DNA of 64,000 nt from an uncultured Rubrobacteraceae bacterium (GCA_902806095.1 CADCVF010000070.1:1-64000); one strand, 5' to 3'. Counted from the first letter of the stretch, positions 42,055 through 51,368 are shown. The notes: generated by a model from the sequence alone, not told the origin. Program-made: numbers and translations.

Positions 42055-42993
42055 TTAGATGAAACCGTTCTCTTTGAGCCACTCCTCGGCCACCTGGTCT
42101 TCCAGCTGACCCTGCACGTCGACCTTCTCGTTCAGTTTCTGCAGCTCCTGTGTGGTCAGTTTCTTGTTGATGGGCGCGAAGATCTTCTCGATCTGCGGGT
42201 ACTGATCCATCACCTTCTTGTTCACGAGGAGCGAAGGATTGTAGATCGGGAAGAAGCTCTTGTCGTCCTCGAGCACTGTGAGGTCCAATTGAGCGAGGCG
42301 ACCGTCGGTTGCGAACACCTCACCGAAGGTGCACTTGTCGCCTTGGTCGGTGGCCTGGTAGATCGGACCTTCCGCAAGCTCGGAGATGTCCTCGAACTCG
42401 AACCCGTAGGCTTTCTCAAGCCCCGGCAGACCGTCGTCGCGGCTGAGGAACTCGGAGGCGGCGCAAAGGGTCGCTACTTCGGGCTGCTCCTGGAACAGTG
42501 GCTTCAAGTCGGAGAGCTTCGTGACGCCGAGCTTGTCCGCGGCCTCACTGCGCACGGCAATCGCGTAGGTATTGTTCGCGGGCGCGGGAGGGAGCCACTC
42601 GATGCCGTTCTTCTTGAGATCCTCCTTGGCAACGGCCTCATACTGTTTCTGGCTGTCCTCGATAGGCTTGGTATGGCCCAGGTAAACGATCCAACCCGTA
42701 CCCGTATAATCCCAGTACATATCGATCTGGCCCGAGGTAAGCGCCTTCCTGGTGGCGACCGATCCGGCCAGACGGGTCTGGTCCTTAACCGTGGCCCCAG
42801 CGTTCTCGAGGACCAGTATGGACATCTGGCCGAGGATCAGCTGCTCGGTAAACTCCTTGGAGCCGACCGTGATATTGGCGTCCGACAGGTCTACCTCCCC
42901 CGATGTCCCGCCACCGCCGCAGCCCACCGCGACCACGACAAGAACGGCGATGAGCCCGAGTAGCTTCAGCGAATTTAGCGTTATCTTTTGCAC
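42055..42993 (-). CDS. Glycine betaine/choline ABC transporter substrate-binding lipoprotein
   Basis: OpuAC/ProX-type binding protein, 312 aa, that captures a quaternary amine outside the cell. The start is a GTG fixed by AAGGAGGATCGCT. The signal is MQKITLNSLKLLGLIAVLVV with lipobox VAVGC near residue 26, so it is a lipid-anchored protein. Mature features are ITVGSKEFTEQLILGQMSILVLENAG near the start and YWDYTGTGWIVYLG near residue 110, as in OpuCC and OsmF. It is the last gene of the operon IclR-permease-ATPase-permease-SBP. Function with the betaine/sarcosine catabolic genes to the right is strongly suggested. Confidence 0.93.
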   Translation of the reverse strand: MQKITLNSLKLLGLIAVLVVVAVGCGGGGTSGEVDLSDANITVGSKEFTEQLILGQMSILVLENAGATVKDQTRLAGSVATRKALTSGQIDMYWDYTGTGWIVYLGHTKPIEDSQKQYEAVAKEDLKKNGIEWLPPAPANNTYAIAVRSEAADKLGVTKLSDLKPLFQEQPEVATLCAASEFLSRDDGLPGLEKAYGFEFEDISELAEGPIYQATDQGDKCTFGEVFATDGRLAQLDLTVLEDDKSFFPIYNPSLLVNKKVMDQYPQIEKIFAPINKKLTTQELQKLNEKVDVQGQLEDQVAEEWLKENGFI

Positions 42994-43039
42994 AGCGATC
43001 CTCCTTACAGTCGGACAAACAGAACGTCGACGGTCCACG

Positions 43040-43804
43040 CTACAGACCTCTCGGACGCAAGATTTCCTCGGCCACGCCGGCCAACCAGTCAATCGACAGG
43101 GCCAGTACGCCGGTCAGCACGCTGCCGACGATAAGCACTGAATCCCGTCCCAGACGGATACCACGGTCGATCACGGTACCTAGCCCACCGGCGTCCACGA
43201 ACGCGGCTAACGTGGCGGTGCCGACGTTGATGATCAGGGCCGTCCTGATGCCGGCGAGGATGATGGGAACGGCCAGCGGCAGCTCTATGCGGAAGAGCAC
43301 GGCCGTTTTCGTCATGCCCATGCCGCGGGCGGCCTCGATGGTGGAGCGATCCACCTGCTGCAACCCCACCATGGTGTTGCGCAAGATCGAAAGGAAAGAA
43401 TACGCCACGAGCGCGACGATGGCTGGCCAGAACCCGAAGTCCCAGGTGATGGCGAACAGGACGAGCAATCCGATGGAAGGGACAGCCTGGCCTATGTTGG
43501 CCAGACCGATTATGAGCGGCGTCACCCTGCGGGTGCCTGGCCGGGTAAGCAAGATGCCCGTGGTCACGGCCAGTACGACGACTATTACGGTCGAGACGGC
43601 CGCAAGCTGGATGTGTTCGATCACCCGCGCAAACAGAAAGTTCGCTGTCAGTATGCGCTTTTCGATGCTGTCGAGCGGCTTGGTACTCACGTACAGGTAG
43701 AGCGCCAGGCACACGACGCCGAGGAAGAGCGGCATCCCGAGATAGCGCAAAAAGCGCGGTACGCCGCCAGCCACTTTCGCGGAAGCCCCTTGCCTGGTAG
43801 TCAT
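43040..43804 (-). CDS. ABC transporter permease, OpuC type
   Basis: Inner-membrane permease of a quaternary-amine ABC importer, 254 aa, with about six spans. The cytoplasmic EAA loop is VDRSTIEAARGMGMTKTAVLFRIELPLAVPIILAGIR, typical of OpuCB/OpuCD. A longer N-terminal span (FLRYLGMPLFLGVVCLALYLYV) precedes the core. It overlaps the ATPase gene by 4 bp (start ATG at 43804, ATPase stop at 43801), so it is translationally coupled. With the second permease at 45005 it would form a heterodimeric channel. Confidence 0.93.
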   Translation of the reverse strand: MTTRQGASAKVAGGVPRFLRYLGMPLFLGVVCLALYLYVSTKPLDSIEKRILTANFLFARVIEHIQLAAVSTVIVVVLAVTTGILLTRPGTRRVTPLIIGLANIGQAVPSIGLLVLFAITWDFGFWPAIVALVAYSFLSILRNTMVGLQQVDRSTIEAARGMGMTKTAVLFRIELPLAVPIILAGIRTALIINVGTATLAAFVDAGGLGTVIDRGIRLGRDSVLIVGSVLTGVLALSIDWLAGVAEEILRPRGL

Positions 43805-45012
43805 CGCCCATCATCCCCGGTTTGCTGGTCCTGTGCAGTCCCCTCGCGCTCCTGATCCGATGCGTGCATGGCGGTGGTCGCCGTGAGTACCGTATCGAAG
43901 TCGACAACGCCCTGGTAGCGGCCCTCATCGTCAACGACGATGGCAGAGCCTTTGAAAGACGTGATCATGGTGTCCAGGGTCTTGTACAGGCTCGCGGTGG
44001 CCTCGACGATGGCTACCGCGGGTCGGCCCGCCTCTTCGAGCGGGGTGTTGTCGTGCTGGATTTCCTCCTGGCCAACCCACCGCCCTGGCTTTTCCTGCTC
44101 ATCCAGCAGCAGTACATGATCTCTGCTCGTGCCGCGGATCTTCTCGCGTACTTCTTCATGGCTGTCAGTTAGCCTGGCGACTGGCCAGTCGGATGTCTCG
44201 ATATCCGAGACACTGCTTAGGCTCAGGCGCTTTATCGCGGCACCTGTGCCGATAAAGTCCCTGACGAAGTCGTCGGCCGGGTCGGTCAGTATGTTTTCGG
44301 GAGTGTCGTACTGGGCGATCTTGGACTGCTGTTTGAGGATCGCTATCCGGTCGCCCATCTTGACGGCCTCGTCTATGTCGTGGGTGACGAAGACGATTGT
44401 CTTCTTTATCTCCCTCTGCAGCCTCAGGAACTCATCCTGAAGCCTGTCGCGGGTGATCGGGTCTATCGCCCCGAAAGGCTCGTCCATCAACAAAACCGGC
44501 GGGTCGGCGGCCATCGCCCGCGCCACCCCGATGCGCTGGCGCTGGCCGCCCGAGAGCTCTTTGGGGTAGCGGTCGCGGTAGGAGAGGTCTATACCCACGG
44601 TCTCGAGCAACTCGTCGATACGCTCTGAGGTGCGCTCCTTGTCCCAGCCGAGCATCTTCGGCACCGTCGCGATGTTGTCCGCGATGGTCATGTGTGGGAA
44701 TAGCCCGATCTGCTGGATGACGTAGCCTATCCGGCGCCTCAGGTTGTCCGAGTTGACCGTCGTTACATCCTCGCCCTGGAGGAAGATCCTGCCGCTGGAA
44801 GGTTCGATCAGGCGGTTGATCAACTTCATCGTCGTTGTCTTGCCGCAGCCGGACGGCCCTACCAGGACCACTATCTCCCCCTCGTAAATATCCATCGAGA
44901 GATCGTCTACCGCAGGTTCGTCCTGAGCTGGGAAGGTCTTGGAGAGGTTCTCCAGACGGATCATGGTCTCACCCGTTTGCGCAGTATTCTCTCTTGTGGC
45001 TTCCTCAGTCAC
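43801..45012 (-). CDS. ABC transporter ATP-binding protein with CBS domains (OpuCA type)
   Basis: ATPase of a quaternary-amine importer, 403 aa. Walker A is GPSGCGKTT near residue 52, the Q-loop is YVIQQIGLFPHMT, the signature is LSGGQRQRIG, and Walker B is PPVLLMDEPFGAIDP. The C-terminal 140 residues form tandem CBS-like modules (RLTDSHEEVREKIRGTSRDHVLLLD and GSAIVVDDEGRYQGVVDF), which in OpuA/OpuC proteins sense ionic strength and gate osmotic uptake. The start is a GTG at 45012 that overlaps the upstream permease. Osmotic control may therefore combine with IclR control. Confidence 0.94.
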   Translation of the reverse strand: MTEEATRENTAQTGETMIRLENLSKTFPAQDEPAVDDLSMDIYEGEIVVLVGPSGCGKTTTMKLINRLIEPSSGRIFLQGEDVTTVNSDNLRRRIGYVIQQIGLFPHMTIADNIATVPKMLGWDKERTSERIDELLETVGIDLSYRDRYPKELSGGQRQRIGVARAMAADPPVLLMDEPFGAIDPITRDRLQDEFLRLQREIKKTIVFVTHDIDEAVKMGDRIAILKQQSKIAQYDTPENILTDPADDFVRDFIGTGAAIKRLSLSSVSDIETSDWPVARLTDSHEEVREKIRGTSRDHVLLLDEQEKPGRWVGQEEIQHDNTPLEEAGRPAVAIVEATASLYKTLDTMITSFKGSAIVVDDEGRYQGVVDFDTVLTATTAMHASDQEREGTAQDQQTGDDGR

Positions 45013-45655
45013 GGATCCCCCTCGAGGTCGTAAGTTTGCCGAGCACGTTGAAGAACGTGTCGAAGATCAGCGCCAGCACGACGATGCCAAGTATGCCGCC
45101 GAGCACGAGGTCGAGGGCGGTGACGCTGCCGACGCGGGCGAGCCCTGAGAAGATGTCCTCGCCAAGCCCCGGACCGCCCACGATGGCGGCGATCGCCGCG
45201 ATACCCATGAGGAGCATCGTGGACACGCGCACCCCGGCGATGATAACCGGCCACGCCAGGGGTAGCTCGATCCGTAAGAGTCTCTGCCTGGCGTTCATCC
45301 CCATCCCCTGCGCGGACTCGGCGACCGCCGGATCTACGGAGCGCAGACCGGCGATCGTGTTGCGCAAGATAGGCAGCAGCCCGTACATGACCAGCGCGGC
45401 GACCGCAGGCAGGTAGCCGAGGCCGAAGATCGGGATGAAAAGGCCGAACAGCGCGAAAGAGGGGATGGTAAGGAAAGTAGAGGTGATCGCGAGCGCCACG
45501 TTTGCGGCGCGTTCCCTATTGAACACCAGCACGCCGAGCGAGACTCCTATTGCGATGTCGATGGCCAACGATATGCTGACGACTACGGCGTGGCCGATGG
45601 CCAGTTCGACCACGTGGTCCCAGTTGAGGGCAAGGTATTCGAGGAAGCCACCCAT
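45005..45655 (-). CDS. ABC transporter permease, OpuC type
   Basis: Second permease of the quaternary-amine importer, 216 aa, with about five spans. The EAA loop is VDPAVAESAQGMGMNARQRLLRIELPLAWPVIIAGVR. It begins MGGFLEYLALNWDHVVELAIGHAVVVS, where binding-protein docking is typical. The ATG lies one base from the IclR stop codon and its end overlaps the ATPase start by 8 bp. So the whole unit is one transcript from the IclR gene. Confidence 0.93.
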   Translation of the reverse strand: MGGFLEYLALNWDHVVELAIGHAVVVSISLAIDIAIGVSLGVLVFNRERAANVALAITSTFLTIPSFALFGLFIPIFGLGYLPAVAALVMYGLLPILRNTIAGLRSVDPAVAESAQGMGMNARQRLLRIELPLAWPVIIAGVRVSTMLLMGIAAIAAIVGGPGLGEDIFSGLARVGSVTALDLVLGGILGIVVLALIFDTFFNVLGKLTTSRGIRD

Positions 45656-46465
45656 CTATCGAATCTCCTCTCCTTCGCGCTTTCGGCCAAGGCGGATCAG
45701 AGAGTCGGAGGACCAGCCGAGCAAGGCGGAGAGCTCATCCGCGGCTTTCTTGACCTCCCGTCCCGCGCCCTCCAGCCGCCCGCCGAGACGGAACTTGGGC
45801 GCCGAGATGTTGAGCGCAGCGACGAGTCTTCCCCTGAAGTCCCTGACAGGCGCCGCCGCACCGACCAGGCCGAACTCGAACTCCTCATCGCCCAGGGCAT
45901 AACCTCGCTCCCTCGCAAGGGAGATGCTCTCCTGTAACTCCTCGACGTTGCGAACGGTGCCAGGTCTCAACTCGCGGAACTCGACGCCCGAGAGGAGCCC
46001 GGAGATAGCTTCCCGGTCGTGGTCGAAGAGAAGCGCCCGCCCTGAGGAAGTGCAATAAATGGGGACGGTGCGGCCGGCCCAGCCATCGGCTTTGACGGCG
46101 TGCGGCGGGGAGTCAGAGAGCACCGTCAGAACCTCGGTCCCCTGCAGAACGGACAGGTGGGCAGTTTCGCCGAGGGTCTCCACGAGCCGTTCGAGCAGCG
46201 CAGGGGCGACGGCGAGTAACCTTTGCTCGCCCGCGCGGGCCGCAAGCGCGAAGAACCTCCAACCCAGCCTGTACTGGAGCGTCGCCGTGTCGCGATCGAC
46301 GAAGCCACTCTCGGCCAGTATCTTTAGCGTCCGCGATACTTGACTCTTCTCCCGCCCGATGAGGTCGGCGATCCTGACTACCCCCAGACCCCCATCTTCG
46401 ACCGCTTCATCACCACCAAGAACCGTCAATATGGCGAGCTCCCGCCTGAGGTTCGTTTCTTTCAC
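45656..46465 (-). CDS. IclR family transcriptional regulator
   Basis: IclR-type regulator, 269 aa: an N-terminal winged helix-turn-helix (about residues 6-65; VRIADLIGREKSQVSRTLKILAESGFV) and a C-terminal effector-binding GAF-like domain (ETAHLSVLQGTEVLTV to GAAAPVRDFRGRLVAALNISAP). The GTG at 46465 is preferred because AGGTGG lies 5 bp upstream. It heads the ABC operon. A palindrome GCAACTACAGTTGC sits 42 bp upstream of the start and recurs in the BCCT/demethylase promoter, so it is probably autoregulated and controls betaine genes. The effector may be a betaine-derived metabolite. Confidence 0.93.
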   Translation of the reverse strand: MKETNLRRELAILTVLGGDEAVEDGGLGVVRIADLIGREKSQVSRTLKILAESGFVDRDTATLQYRLGWRFFALAARAGEQRLLAVAPALLERLVETLGETAHLSVLQGTEVLTVLSDSPPHAVKADGWAGRTVPIYCTSSGRALLFDHDREAISGLLSGVEFRELRPGTVRNVEELQESISLARERGYALGDEEFEFGLVGAAAPVRDFRGRLVAALNISAPKFRLGGRLEGAGREVKKAADELSALLGWSSDSLIRLGRKREGEEIR

Positions 46466-46506
46466 TCCCACCACCTGTGTTAGTATCACATACGCCAAAC
46501 CAATGC

Positions 46507-46520
46507 GCAACTACAGTTGC
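46507..46520. promoter_or_regulatory. Palindromic operator upstream of IclR gene
   Basis: GCAACTACAGTTGC, inside TGCGCAACTACAGTTGCTGTA. The only close relative I see is at 60631-60644. Size and dyad form fit an IclR-dimer site and its place just before the IclR gene fits autoregulation. Confidence 0.6.
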
Positions 46521-46899
46521 TGTATGCACATACCAGTCGGCGACGCGATAGGGCCCTCTACCGCAGCGACGACTTTATATTCGTGCGCACTTGCGCCATC
46601 GCCTTCGGAGCTTCGAAACGCGATGAGGGCATTATACGTAATCCGGTAGCGAGCTACCGGAGGTGCGGAGCGGCTGTATCCGTAGATTCCCGCTTGCACG
46701 GGAATGATGGGTGAGGGGCCACGGGAATGACGGACATTCTTATGCTGGGAGGAAAGGGCAAGGGCATGAGCCGAGGGAGCGTGCCCGGGCATGTCCGCCG
46801 GGCGGTTGCGTGATACAAGTCGGTGGTCGCAACGATAGAGCAACAGCAGCCGGTGTTCGTGCGCTGGGGCGGTTGTGTGCGGTCCAGGTGATTCGATAG
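46521..46899. other. Gene-free stretch with REP-like palindromes
   Basis: About 380 bp between the IclR promoter and pabB without a supported gene. It contains the hairpin CCGGTAGC-GA-GCTACCGG (46643-46660) and ATTCCCG-CTTGCA-CGGGAAT (46686-46705) followed by a second CACGGGAATGACGG half. This resembles the ATTCCCGC...GGGAAT elements seen scattered in many bacterial genomes. No clear promoter for pabB was recognised. Confidence 0.6.
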
Positions 46900-48420
46900 A
46901 TGCGAGGTGAAGTACACAGAGAGGTTATCCTGACCCCAGACCGCGCGCCGGGAGCCCAGGCGCTTGACTCTTTAGGATTGGATGGCCCGACGCCGACGGG
47001 TCCGACGCTCGCTGTCTCCTCGGCGCCCATGAGCCCGTACGAGGCCGCGCCGCGCCTGCTCGGCCTTCCGCGGATGGTACTTCTGGACAGTAGCTCGGCC
47101 GATGACCATAGCGGGAGGTATTCGTACCTGTCCGCCGATCCATTCCTGACGGTCCGTAGCAGGGGCCGTCGCGTCGAGCTCGCCGGTCCTAACGGGCTGA
47201 CGGTGGTCGAGGCGGATCCCTTCGATCTCTTGCGGTGTGTTCTGGCAAGATATCACCTGGCGCAGTCGCCAGGACTGCCGCCGTTCCTCGGCGGTGCCGT
47301 CGGCTACTTCGGCTATGATCTTGGTCGGCTGATAGAGTCACTGCCGGCGACGAATCCGGCCGATGAGGCGTTGGCGGAGCTGGATGTCGGCTTCTACGAC
47401 TGGGTTCTGGCTGCTGACCATCTCTCGGGCGAGAACTGGCTCGTTGCGACGGGGTTACCGGCCGGCACGGGGGCGGCCGCACGCGCCAGGCTAGCTGAGA
47501 TAGAGGCGTGCTTGGACGATCCCGCAAAATCCTCGCAGGAACCGGAAGGTTCGAAAGAGTCGGGCGGGGTGCCGGATCTGAAGCCCCTGCGGTTTCGGTC
47601 GAACGTAAGCAAGGCCGGCTACCTCGAAGCCGTCCGCCGGGCCAAGGAGTACATCGCCGCCGGCGATATCTACCAGGTCAACCTCTCGCACCGCCTCGAA
47701 GGTGAGTGGTGTGATGCCGCCTGGCCACTGTACGAGCGGCTACGGGAAGTCTCGCCCGTCTCGTACGGGGCCTACCTCGACCTTGGAGAAGGTAAGGTTC
47801 TGAGCGCTTCGCCCGAGCTGTTCCTGCGGCTGGATGGAGGACGGGTGGAGACCAGGCCGATCAAGGGTACCCGCCCTCGCGGGAGGACGCCTGAGGAAGA
47901 CAGAATGTTGGGCGCTGAGTTGCTCTCCAGCGAGAAGGACCGGGCCGAGAACCTCATGATAGTCGATCTGTTGCGGAACGATCTCGGCAAGGTCTGCCGC
48001 GTCGGGTCGGTGCACGTTCCCGAGTTGTTCGGGATCGAGGGTTACAGCACCGTCTGGCAGATGGTCAGCACCGTCAGCGGCGAGTTGCGGCCCGGACTGG
48101 GGGCGGTGGAGTTGCTAAGGGCTTGCTTCCCCGGCGGATCAGTCACCGGCTGCCCCAAGATCCGGGCCATGGAGATCATCGAAGAACTGGAGCCGGTGCG
48201 GCGTGGCGTGTACTGCGGCTCGATCGGCTACATAAGCTTTAGCGGGGCGATGGTCACGAGCATCGTCATTCGCACGCTCGTGCTACAGCGCGGCAAGGTA
48301 CATCTGCAGGTGGGGGGCGCGATCGTCAGCGACTCAGACCCGGAAGCGGAGTACGAGGAGACCCTCGCGAAGAGTCGGGCCGCCCTGCAAGCGCTGGGGA
48401 CGGAGTTGGAAGAGTGGTAG
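46900..48420 (+). CDS. pabB: Aminodeoxychorismate synthase component I
   Basis: Chorismate-utilising enzyme, 506 aa, that makes 4-amino-4-deoxychorismate for p-aminobenzoate and folate. The N-terminal domain (SGRYSYLSADPFLTV) and the chorismate-binding core are complete: AAGDIYQVNLSHRL, ASPELFLRL, ETRPIKGTRPRGRTPEEDR, LMIVDLLRNDLGKVC, CFPGGSVTGCPKIRAMEII and RGVYCGSIGYISFSG. PIKGTRPR with the Lys favours PabB over TrpE. The first 45 residues are poorly conserved, so a later start is possible. No PabA is in the window. It overlaps pabC by 7 bp. The folE gene for the same pathway is 1 kb further on, opposite strand. Confidence 0.94.
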   Translation: MRGEVHREVILTPDRAPGAQALDSLGLDGPTPTGPTLAVSSAPMSPYEAAPRLLGLPRMVLLDSSSADDHSGRYSYLSADPFLTVRSRGRRVELAGPNGLTVVEADPFDLLRCVLARYHLAQSPGLPPFLGGAVGYFGYDLGRLIESLPATNPADEALAELDVGFYDWVLAADHLSGENWLVATGLPAGTGAAARARLAEIEACLDDPAKSSQEPEGSKESGGVPDLKPLRFRSNVSKAGYLEAVRRAKEYIAAGDIYQVNLSHRLEGEWCDAAWPLYERLREVSPVSYGAYLDLGEGKVLSASPELFLRLDGGRVETRPIKGTRPRGRTPEEDRMLGAELLSSEKDRAENLMIVDLLRNDLGKVCRVGSVHVPELFGIEGYSTVWQMVSTVSGELRPGLGAVELLRACFPGGSVTGCPKIRAMEIIEELEPVRRGVYCGSIGYISFSGAMVTSIVIRTLVLQRGKVHLQVGGAIVSDSDPEAEYEETLAKSRAALQALGTELEEW

Positions 48421-49277
48421 GTCGAGCGAAACTCCTTTGGGTAAACGACGGGCTGGTGCCCGTCGACGAGGCGGCCCTGGACCCACGCGACCGGGGCTTT
48501 ACCCTGGGCGACGGGCTCTTCGAGACCATACGGGCCAGGGGCGGACACCTGCTACGCATCAACCTCCATCTCGACCGGTTGCGTGCCGGGGCTGGGCAGA
48601 TCGGACTCTCCAGGGTCCCTGATGACGAGACGCTCTCTGGCGCGATCCGCACGACGCTGGAAGCCAATGGGCTCTCCGATGCCGCCGTCCGCCTGACGGT
48701 CAGCCGGGGCGTACCGGCGAACCGTGGGCTATCGCCGAATCCGGAACCTGCGCCGTCGCTGGTGGTTCATGCGCAGCCGTTTGCCGGCTATCCGGCCGAG
48801 CTCTACTCCCGCGGAATGCAGGCGGCCACAAGCCGCATCCCGCGCAACGAGCACTCGCCGCTCGCGAGGATCAAGGCGTTGAGCTACCTGGACAACGTGC
48901 TCGCTCGTCGCGAGGCCGACGCCAGCGGTGTGGACGAGGCACTCATGCTCAACACGGCCGGGCATTTGGCTTGCGCCAGCGCCGCCAACCTCTTTCTCGC
49001 GAGCGGGGAGACACTCCTCACGCCGGACTCGGAGTCGGGGGTTCTGCCAGGCACCGTGCGGGGACTCGTGCTGACCGAACTCGCCGCGCAGATGGCCCTT
49101 ACCGCGGTCGAACGCCCCGTGCGTTCCGAGGAGCTAGCTAAGGCCGATGAGGCTTTCCTGACGAGCGCGCTGCTCGGCGTCATGCCGCTGACCGAAGTGG
49201 ACGGACTCCCCGTAGGGACCGGCATACCAGGGCCAATCTCCTCCGGCCTGAGAGCGGAGCTGGAAGAGACCTTGTAG
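48414..49277 (+). CDS. pabC: Aminodeoxychorismate lyase (class IV aminotransferase)
   Basis: Class IV PLP enzyme, 287 aa, expected to release p-aminobenzoate from aminodeoxychorismate. The signature DPRDRGFTLGDGLFETIRARGGHLLR lies at about 21-46, KALSYLDNVLARREADASGVDEALMLN includes the PLP Lys near residue 150, and LACASAANLFLASGETLLTP follows. A GTG start at 48414 lies inside the end of pabB, so translation is coupled. By sequence alone a D-amino acid or branched-chain aminotransferase cannot be excluded, but the context makes PabC most likely. Confidence 0.9.
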   Translation: MVGRAKLLWVNDGLVPVDEAALDPRDRGFTLGDGLFETIRARGGHLLRINLHLDRLRAGAGQIGLSRVPDDETLSGAIRTTLEANGLSDAAVRLTVSRGVPANRGLSPNPEPAPSLVVHAQPFAGYPAELYSRGMQAATSRIPRNEHSPLARIKALSYLDNVLARREADASGVDEALMLNTAGHLACASAANLFLASGETLLTPDSESGVLPGTVRGLVLTELAAQMALTAVERPVRSEELAKADEAFLTSALLGVMPLTEVDGLPVGTGIPGPISSGLRAELEETL

Positions 49278-49311
49278 CGGGATGGGGAAGGCCAACCCTT
49301 CCCCATCCCGC
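49277..49311. terminator. Perfect 15-bp hairpin after pabC
   Basis: GCGGGATGGGGAAGG, loop CCAAC, CCTTCCCCATCCCGC. It abuts the pabC stop codon and is followed at once by GCTGGTCAGCATTTCAGC, as after cysC. Confidence 0.7.
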
Positions 49312-49312
49312 G

Positions 49313-49400
49313 CTGGTCAGCATTTCAGCTTTTTGTTTGCTGACTTGCTGAAGTGCTGACAAGGCGGCGGAGCCGCCGGGCTGAAATGCTTGCAATGAGG
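49313..49400. repeat. Intergenic CTGAAATGCTGAC-type repeat cluster
   Basis: GGTCAGCATTTCAGCTTTTTG, TTTGCTGACTTGCTGAAGTGCTGACAAGG, the hairpin GGCGGCGGAGCCGCC and GGGCTGAAATGCTTGC, between the converging pabC and folE. Confidence 0.75.
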
Positions 49401-49418
49401 TGCAAACCTCTTTGCAAC
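49391..49418. terminator. Hairpin after folE
   Basis: TTGCAATGAGGT-GCAA-ACCTCTTTGCAA: an 11-of-12-bp stem ending 5 bp before the folE stop codon (minus strand). It resembles the CAAAGAGGC-AAA-GCCTCTTTG hairpin at 4050. Confidence 0.6.
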
Positions 49419-49422
49419 GATT

Positions 49423-50043
49423 CTAGCGGTGGCCCATTATGAGACTCATGGCCTCCTGGCGGGTACGCGGGTCTCTGGCGTAGATGCCGCGCACCGCGCT
49501 GGTAACAGTCACGCTCCCCGACTTCTGTACTCCCCTCATCGTCATACACAGATGTTCGGCCTCAACGACGAAGATAGCGCCACGAGATCCCAACCTCTCG
49601 TGGATGGCTTCGGCGACCTGGGCGGTCAGACGCTCCTGGAGCTGGGGTCTGCGGGAGTACGCCTCCACCACCCGGGCCAGCTTGGACAACCCAACGACCT
49701 TCCCGTCTGGTATGTAGCCTACGTGGGCCTTGCCGACGAAAGGCATGAGGTGATGTTCGCAGAGCGAATGCAAGGGTATGTCTCGCACGAGGACCATCTC
49801 GCGATGTTCTTCCTGGAACCCCACGTTCAGGTGCCTGGCGGGGTCATCGGCCAGCCCGGCGAAGAGGAACGCGTAGGCCTCGGCGACGCGCCGTGGCGTA
49901 CCTCTGAGGCCTTCCCTCTCCGGGTCCTCGCCTATGGCGACCAGTATCTCCCGAACGGCCCGCTCTATCCGGGGCCGATCTACCCGGTGTCCTGAAGGAA
50001 GAGTTCCTTCCGGCTCTACGGAGCCTCCCTGTGTCAACTCCAT
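49423..50043 (-). CDS. folE: GTP cyclohydrolase I
   Basis: GTP cyclohydrolase I, 206 aa, first step of tetrahydrofolate synthesis (GTP to dihydroneopterin triphosphate). The zinc and catalytic motifs are complete: [22 protein letters not shown] (Cys and His) and [17 protein letters not shown] (second Cys). The ATG at 50043 overlaps the end of the DAO-type oxidase by 10 bp. So it is the last gene of the long THF-dependent demethylation operon, which links cofactor supply to its use. pabB-pabC lie 0.2 kb beyond, on the opposite strand. Confidence 0.96.
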   Translation of the reverse strand: MELTQGGSVEPEGTLPSGHRVDRPRIERAVREILVAIGEDPEREGLRGTPRRVAEAYAFLFAGLADDPARHLNVGFQEEHREMVLVRDIPLHSLCEHHLMPFVGKAHVGYIPDGKVVGLSKLARVVEAYSRRPQLQERLTAQVAEAIHERLGSRGAIFVVEAEHLCMTMRGVQKSGSVTVTSAVRGIYARDPRTRQEAMSLIMGHR

Positions 50044-51368
50044 GGGAAGGGTGAGTGGCTCGTTGGGTGCAGTTTCCCGGTCTCGTAGCGGGAGAAGCGG
50101 AATGGTTCGAGTAGTTCCTGCGGCTCGTCCATAAGCTCCTTCGCCACCAGCGCGCCGACCCCGATCATCTTGTAGCCGTGGTTAGAGTCGGCGATGACAT
50201 AGGCATTTTGCTTGAAGGTGTCGAAGACGGGGAAGCTGTCGGGCGTGAAGCAGCCGATACCGCCCGAGGGCTCCTTCGAAAACAGGTAGCCCTTGCTCTC
50301 GAAGCGCCCGTGGCAGTGCGCGAGCGCCGAGGTCCACATCCTGGCGAAGTCTTCTCCGACCACGAAGTCGGGGCTCTCGGGACCGTAGGGGTCGACGGCG
50401 ACCTCGCCTGCGGGCTGGTCGACGATGTAGGGTGTGGCACCGCCCTGTACCCCGTTGAAGTAGACGTCGGGCTTGTAGTAGATCCCCCAGAGCTCGTCCG
50501 TGACGAGCCTGCCGTCTTCGTCGTAGAGCGGGGCATCGGTGTCCACGTGGATCACCGGCGGCATCTCGCCTTCGTTGTCCGTAAGAAAGCTCGGCTCGAC
50601 ACCGAGCACACCTTCCTGCAACGACCAGTACGTCCACATCTCACGGTCGCGGTACAGCTCGCCGTCCGGGCCCTTGACGGTGATCTTCTCGGGGAGATCC
50701 AGCATCCCCCAGACGTCCCTGACCCACGGGCCGACGGCCACGACGAGATGCTCGCATTCGACCGTGCCCCCGTCCGTCTGTACGGCGCCAACCCGCCCGT
50801 CATCCATGCGAAGCCCGGTGACTTTGACCCCGGTGTGGATCTGGACCCCCTCGGCCTGGGCTTTGGCGGCGAGGGCCCTGATCGAGGCTTTGTTGTTCGC
50901 GTACCCGCCGCGGTGCTCGTGCAGGATGCTCGTGATGTTCTGGGCCTGCCAGTCGTGGAAGATGTTCTGCATGTACTCCAGGCACTCCTGCTCCCCCTCG
51001 ACGAGCGTCGATGGGTAGCCGATGGTCTGCTGCTCTTTGTAGATCTGCACCACGTCGTTGTGCATAACCTCGGGTGAGATCTGCATGTAGCCAACGGGAT
51101 GGTAGGCGAACGCCTCCGGGTCCGACTCCCAGACCGAGACCGAATGGGCCATCAGTTTGCGCATCGCGGGCTGGAAGTAGTTGTTACGGATCACACCGCA
51201 GGCGATCCCCGACGCCCCTGCGGCGACGCCGGTCTTGTCGAGCACGATAACGTCCTCGCCCGAGCCACGCCCCCTAGCCTTCAGTTCCTTCGCCAGGTGC
51301 CAGGCCGTACTCAGGCCGTGAACCCCGGCCCCGACAACTATGTGAGAGGCCTGCCTGGGTAGCTGCAT
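50034..51368 (-). CDS. FAD-dependent oxidase of the DAO family (methylamine type)
   Basis: Glycine/sarcosine/dimethylglycine-oxidase-like flavoprotein, 444 aa. The FAD motif [16 protein letters not shown] is at residues 11-26, followed by the [15 protein letters not shown] loop near 45, and [18 protein letters not shown] near the C-terminus binds the flavin. The [11 protein letters not shown] region resembles sarcosine oxidase beta subunits. There is no fused folate domain, unlike dimethylglycine oxidase. In context it may oxidise dimethylglycine with the separate DmdA/GcvT-like protein; that is inference. The ATG follows CGGAGGTGAGGAGAAG. It precedes folE. Confidence 0.88.
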   Translation of the reverse strand: MQLPRQASHIVVGAGVHGLSTAWHLAKELKARGRGSGEDVIVLDKTGVAAGASGIACGVIRNNYFQPAMRKLMAHSVSVWESDPEAFAYHPVGYMQISPEVMHNDVVQIYKEQQTIGYPSTLVEGEQECLEYMQNIFHDWQAQNITSILHEHRGGYANNKASIRALAAKAQAEGVQIHTGVKVTGLRMDDGRVGAVQTDGGTVECEHLVVAVGPWVRDVWGMLDLPEKITVKGPDGELYRDREMWTYWSLQEGVLGVEPSFLTDNEGEMPPVIHVDTDAPLYDEDGRLVTDELWGIYYKPDVYFNGVQGGATPYIVDQPAGEVAVDPYGPESPDFVVGEDFARMWTSALAHCHGRFESKGYLFSKEPSGGIGCFTPDSFPVFDTFKQNAYVIADSNHGYKMIGVGALVAKELMDEPQELLEPFRFSRYETGKLHPTSHSPFPWS

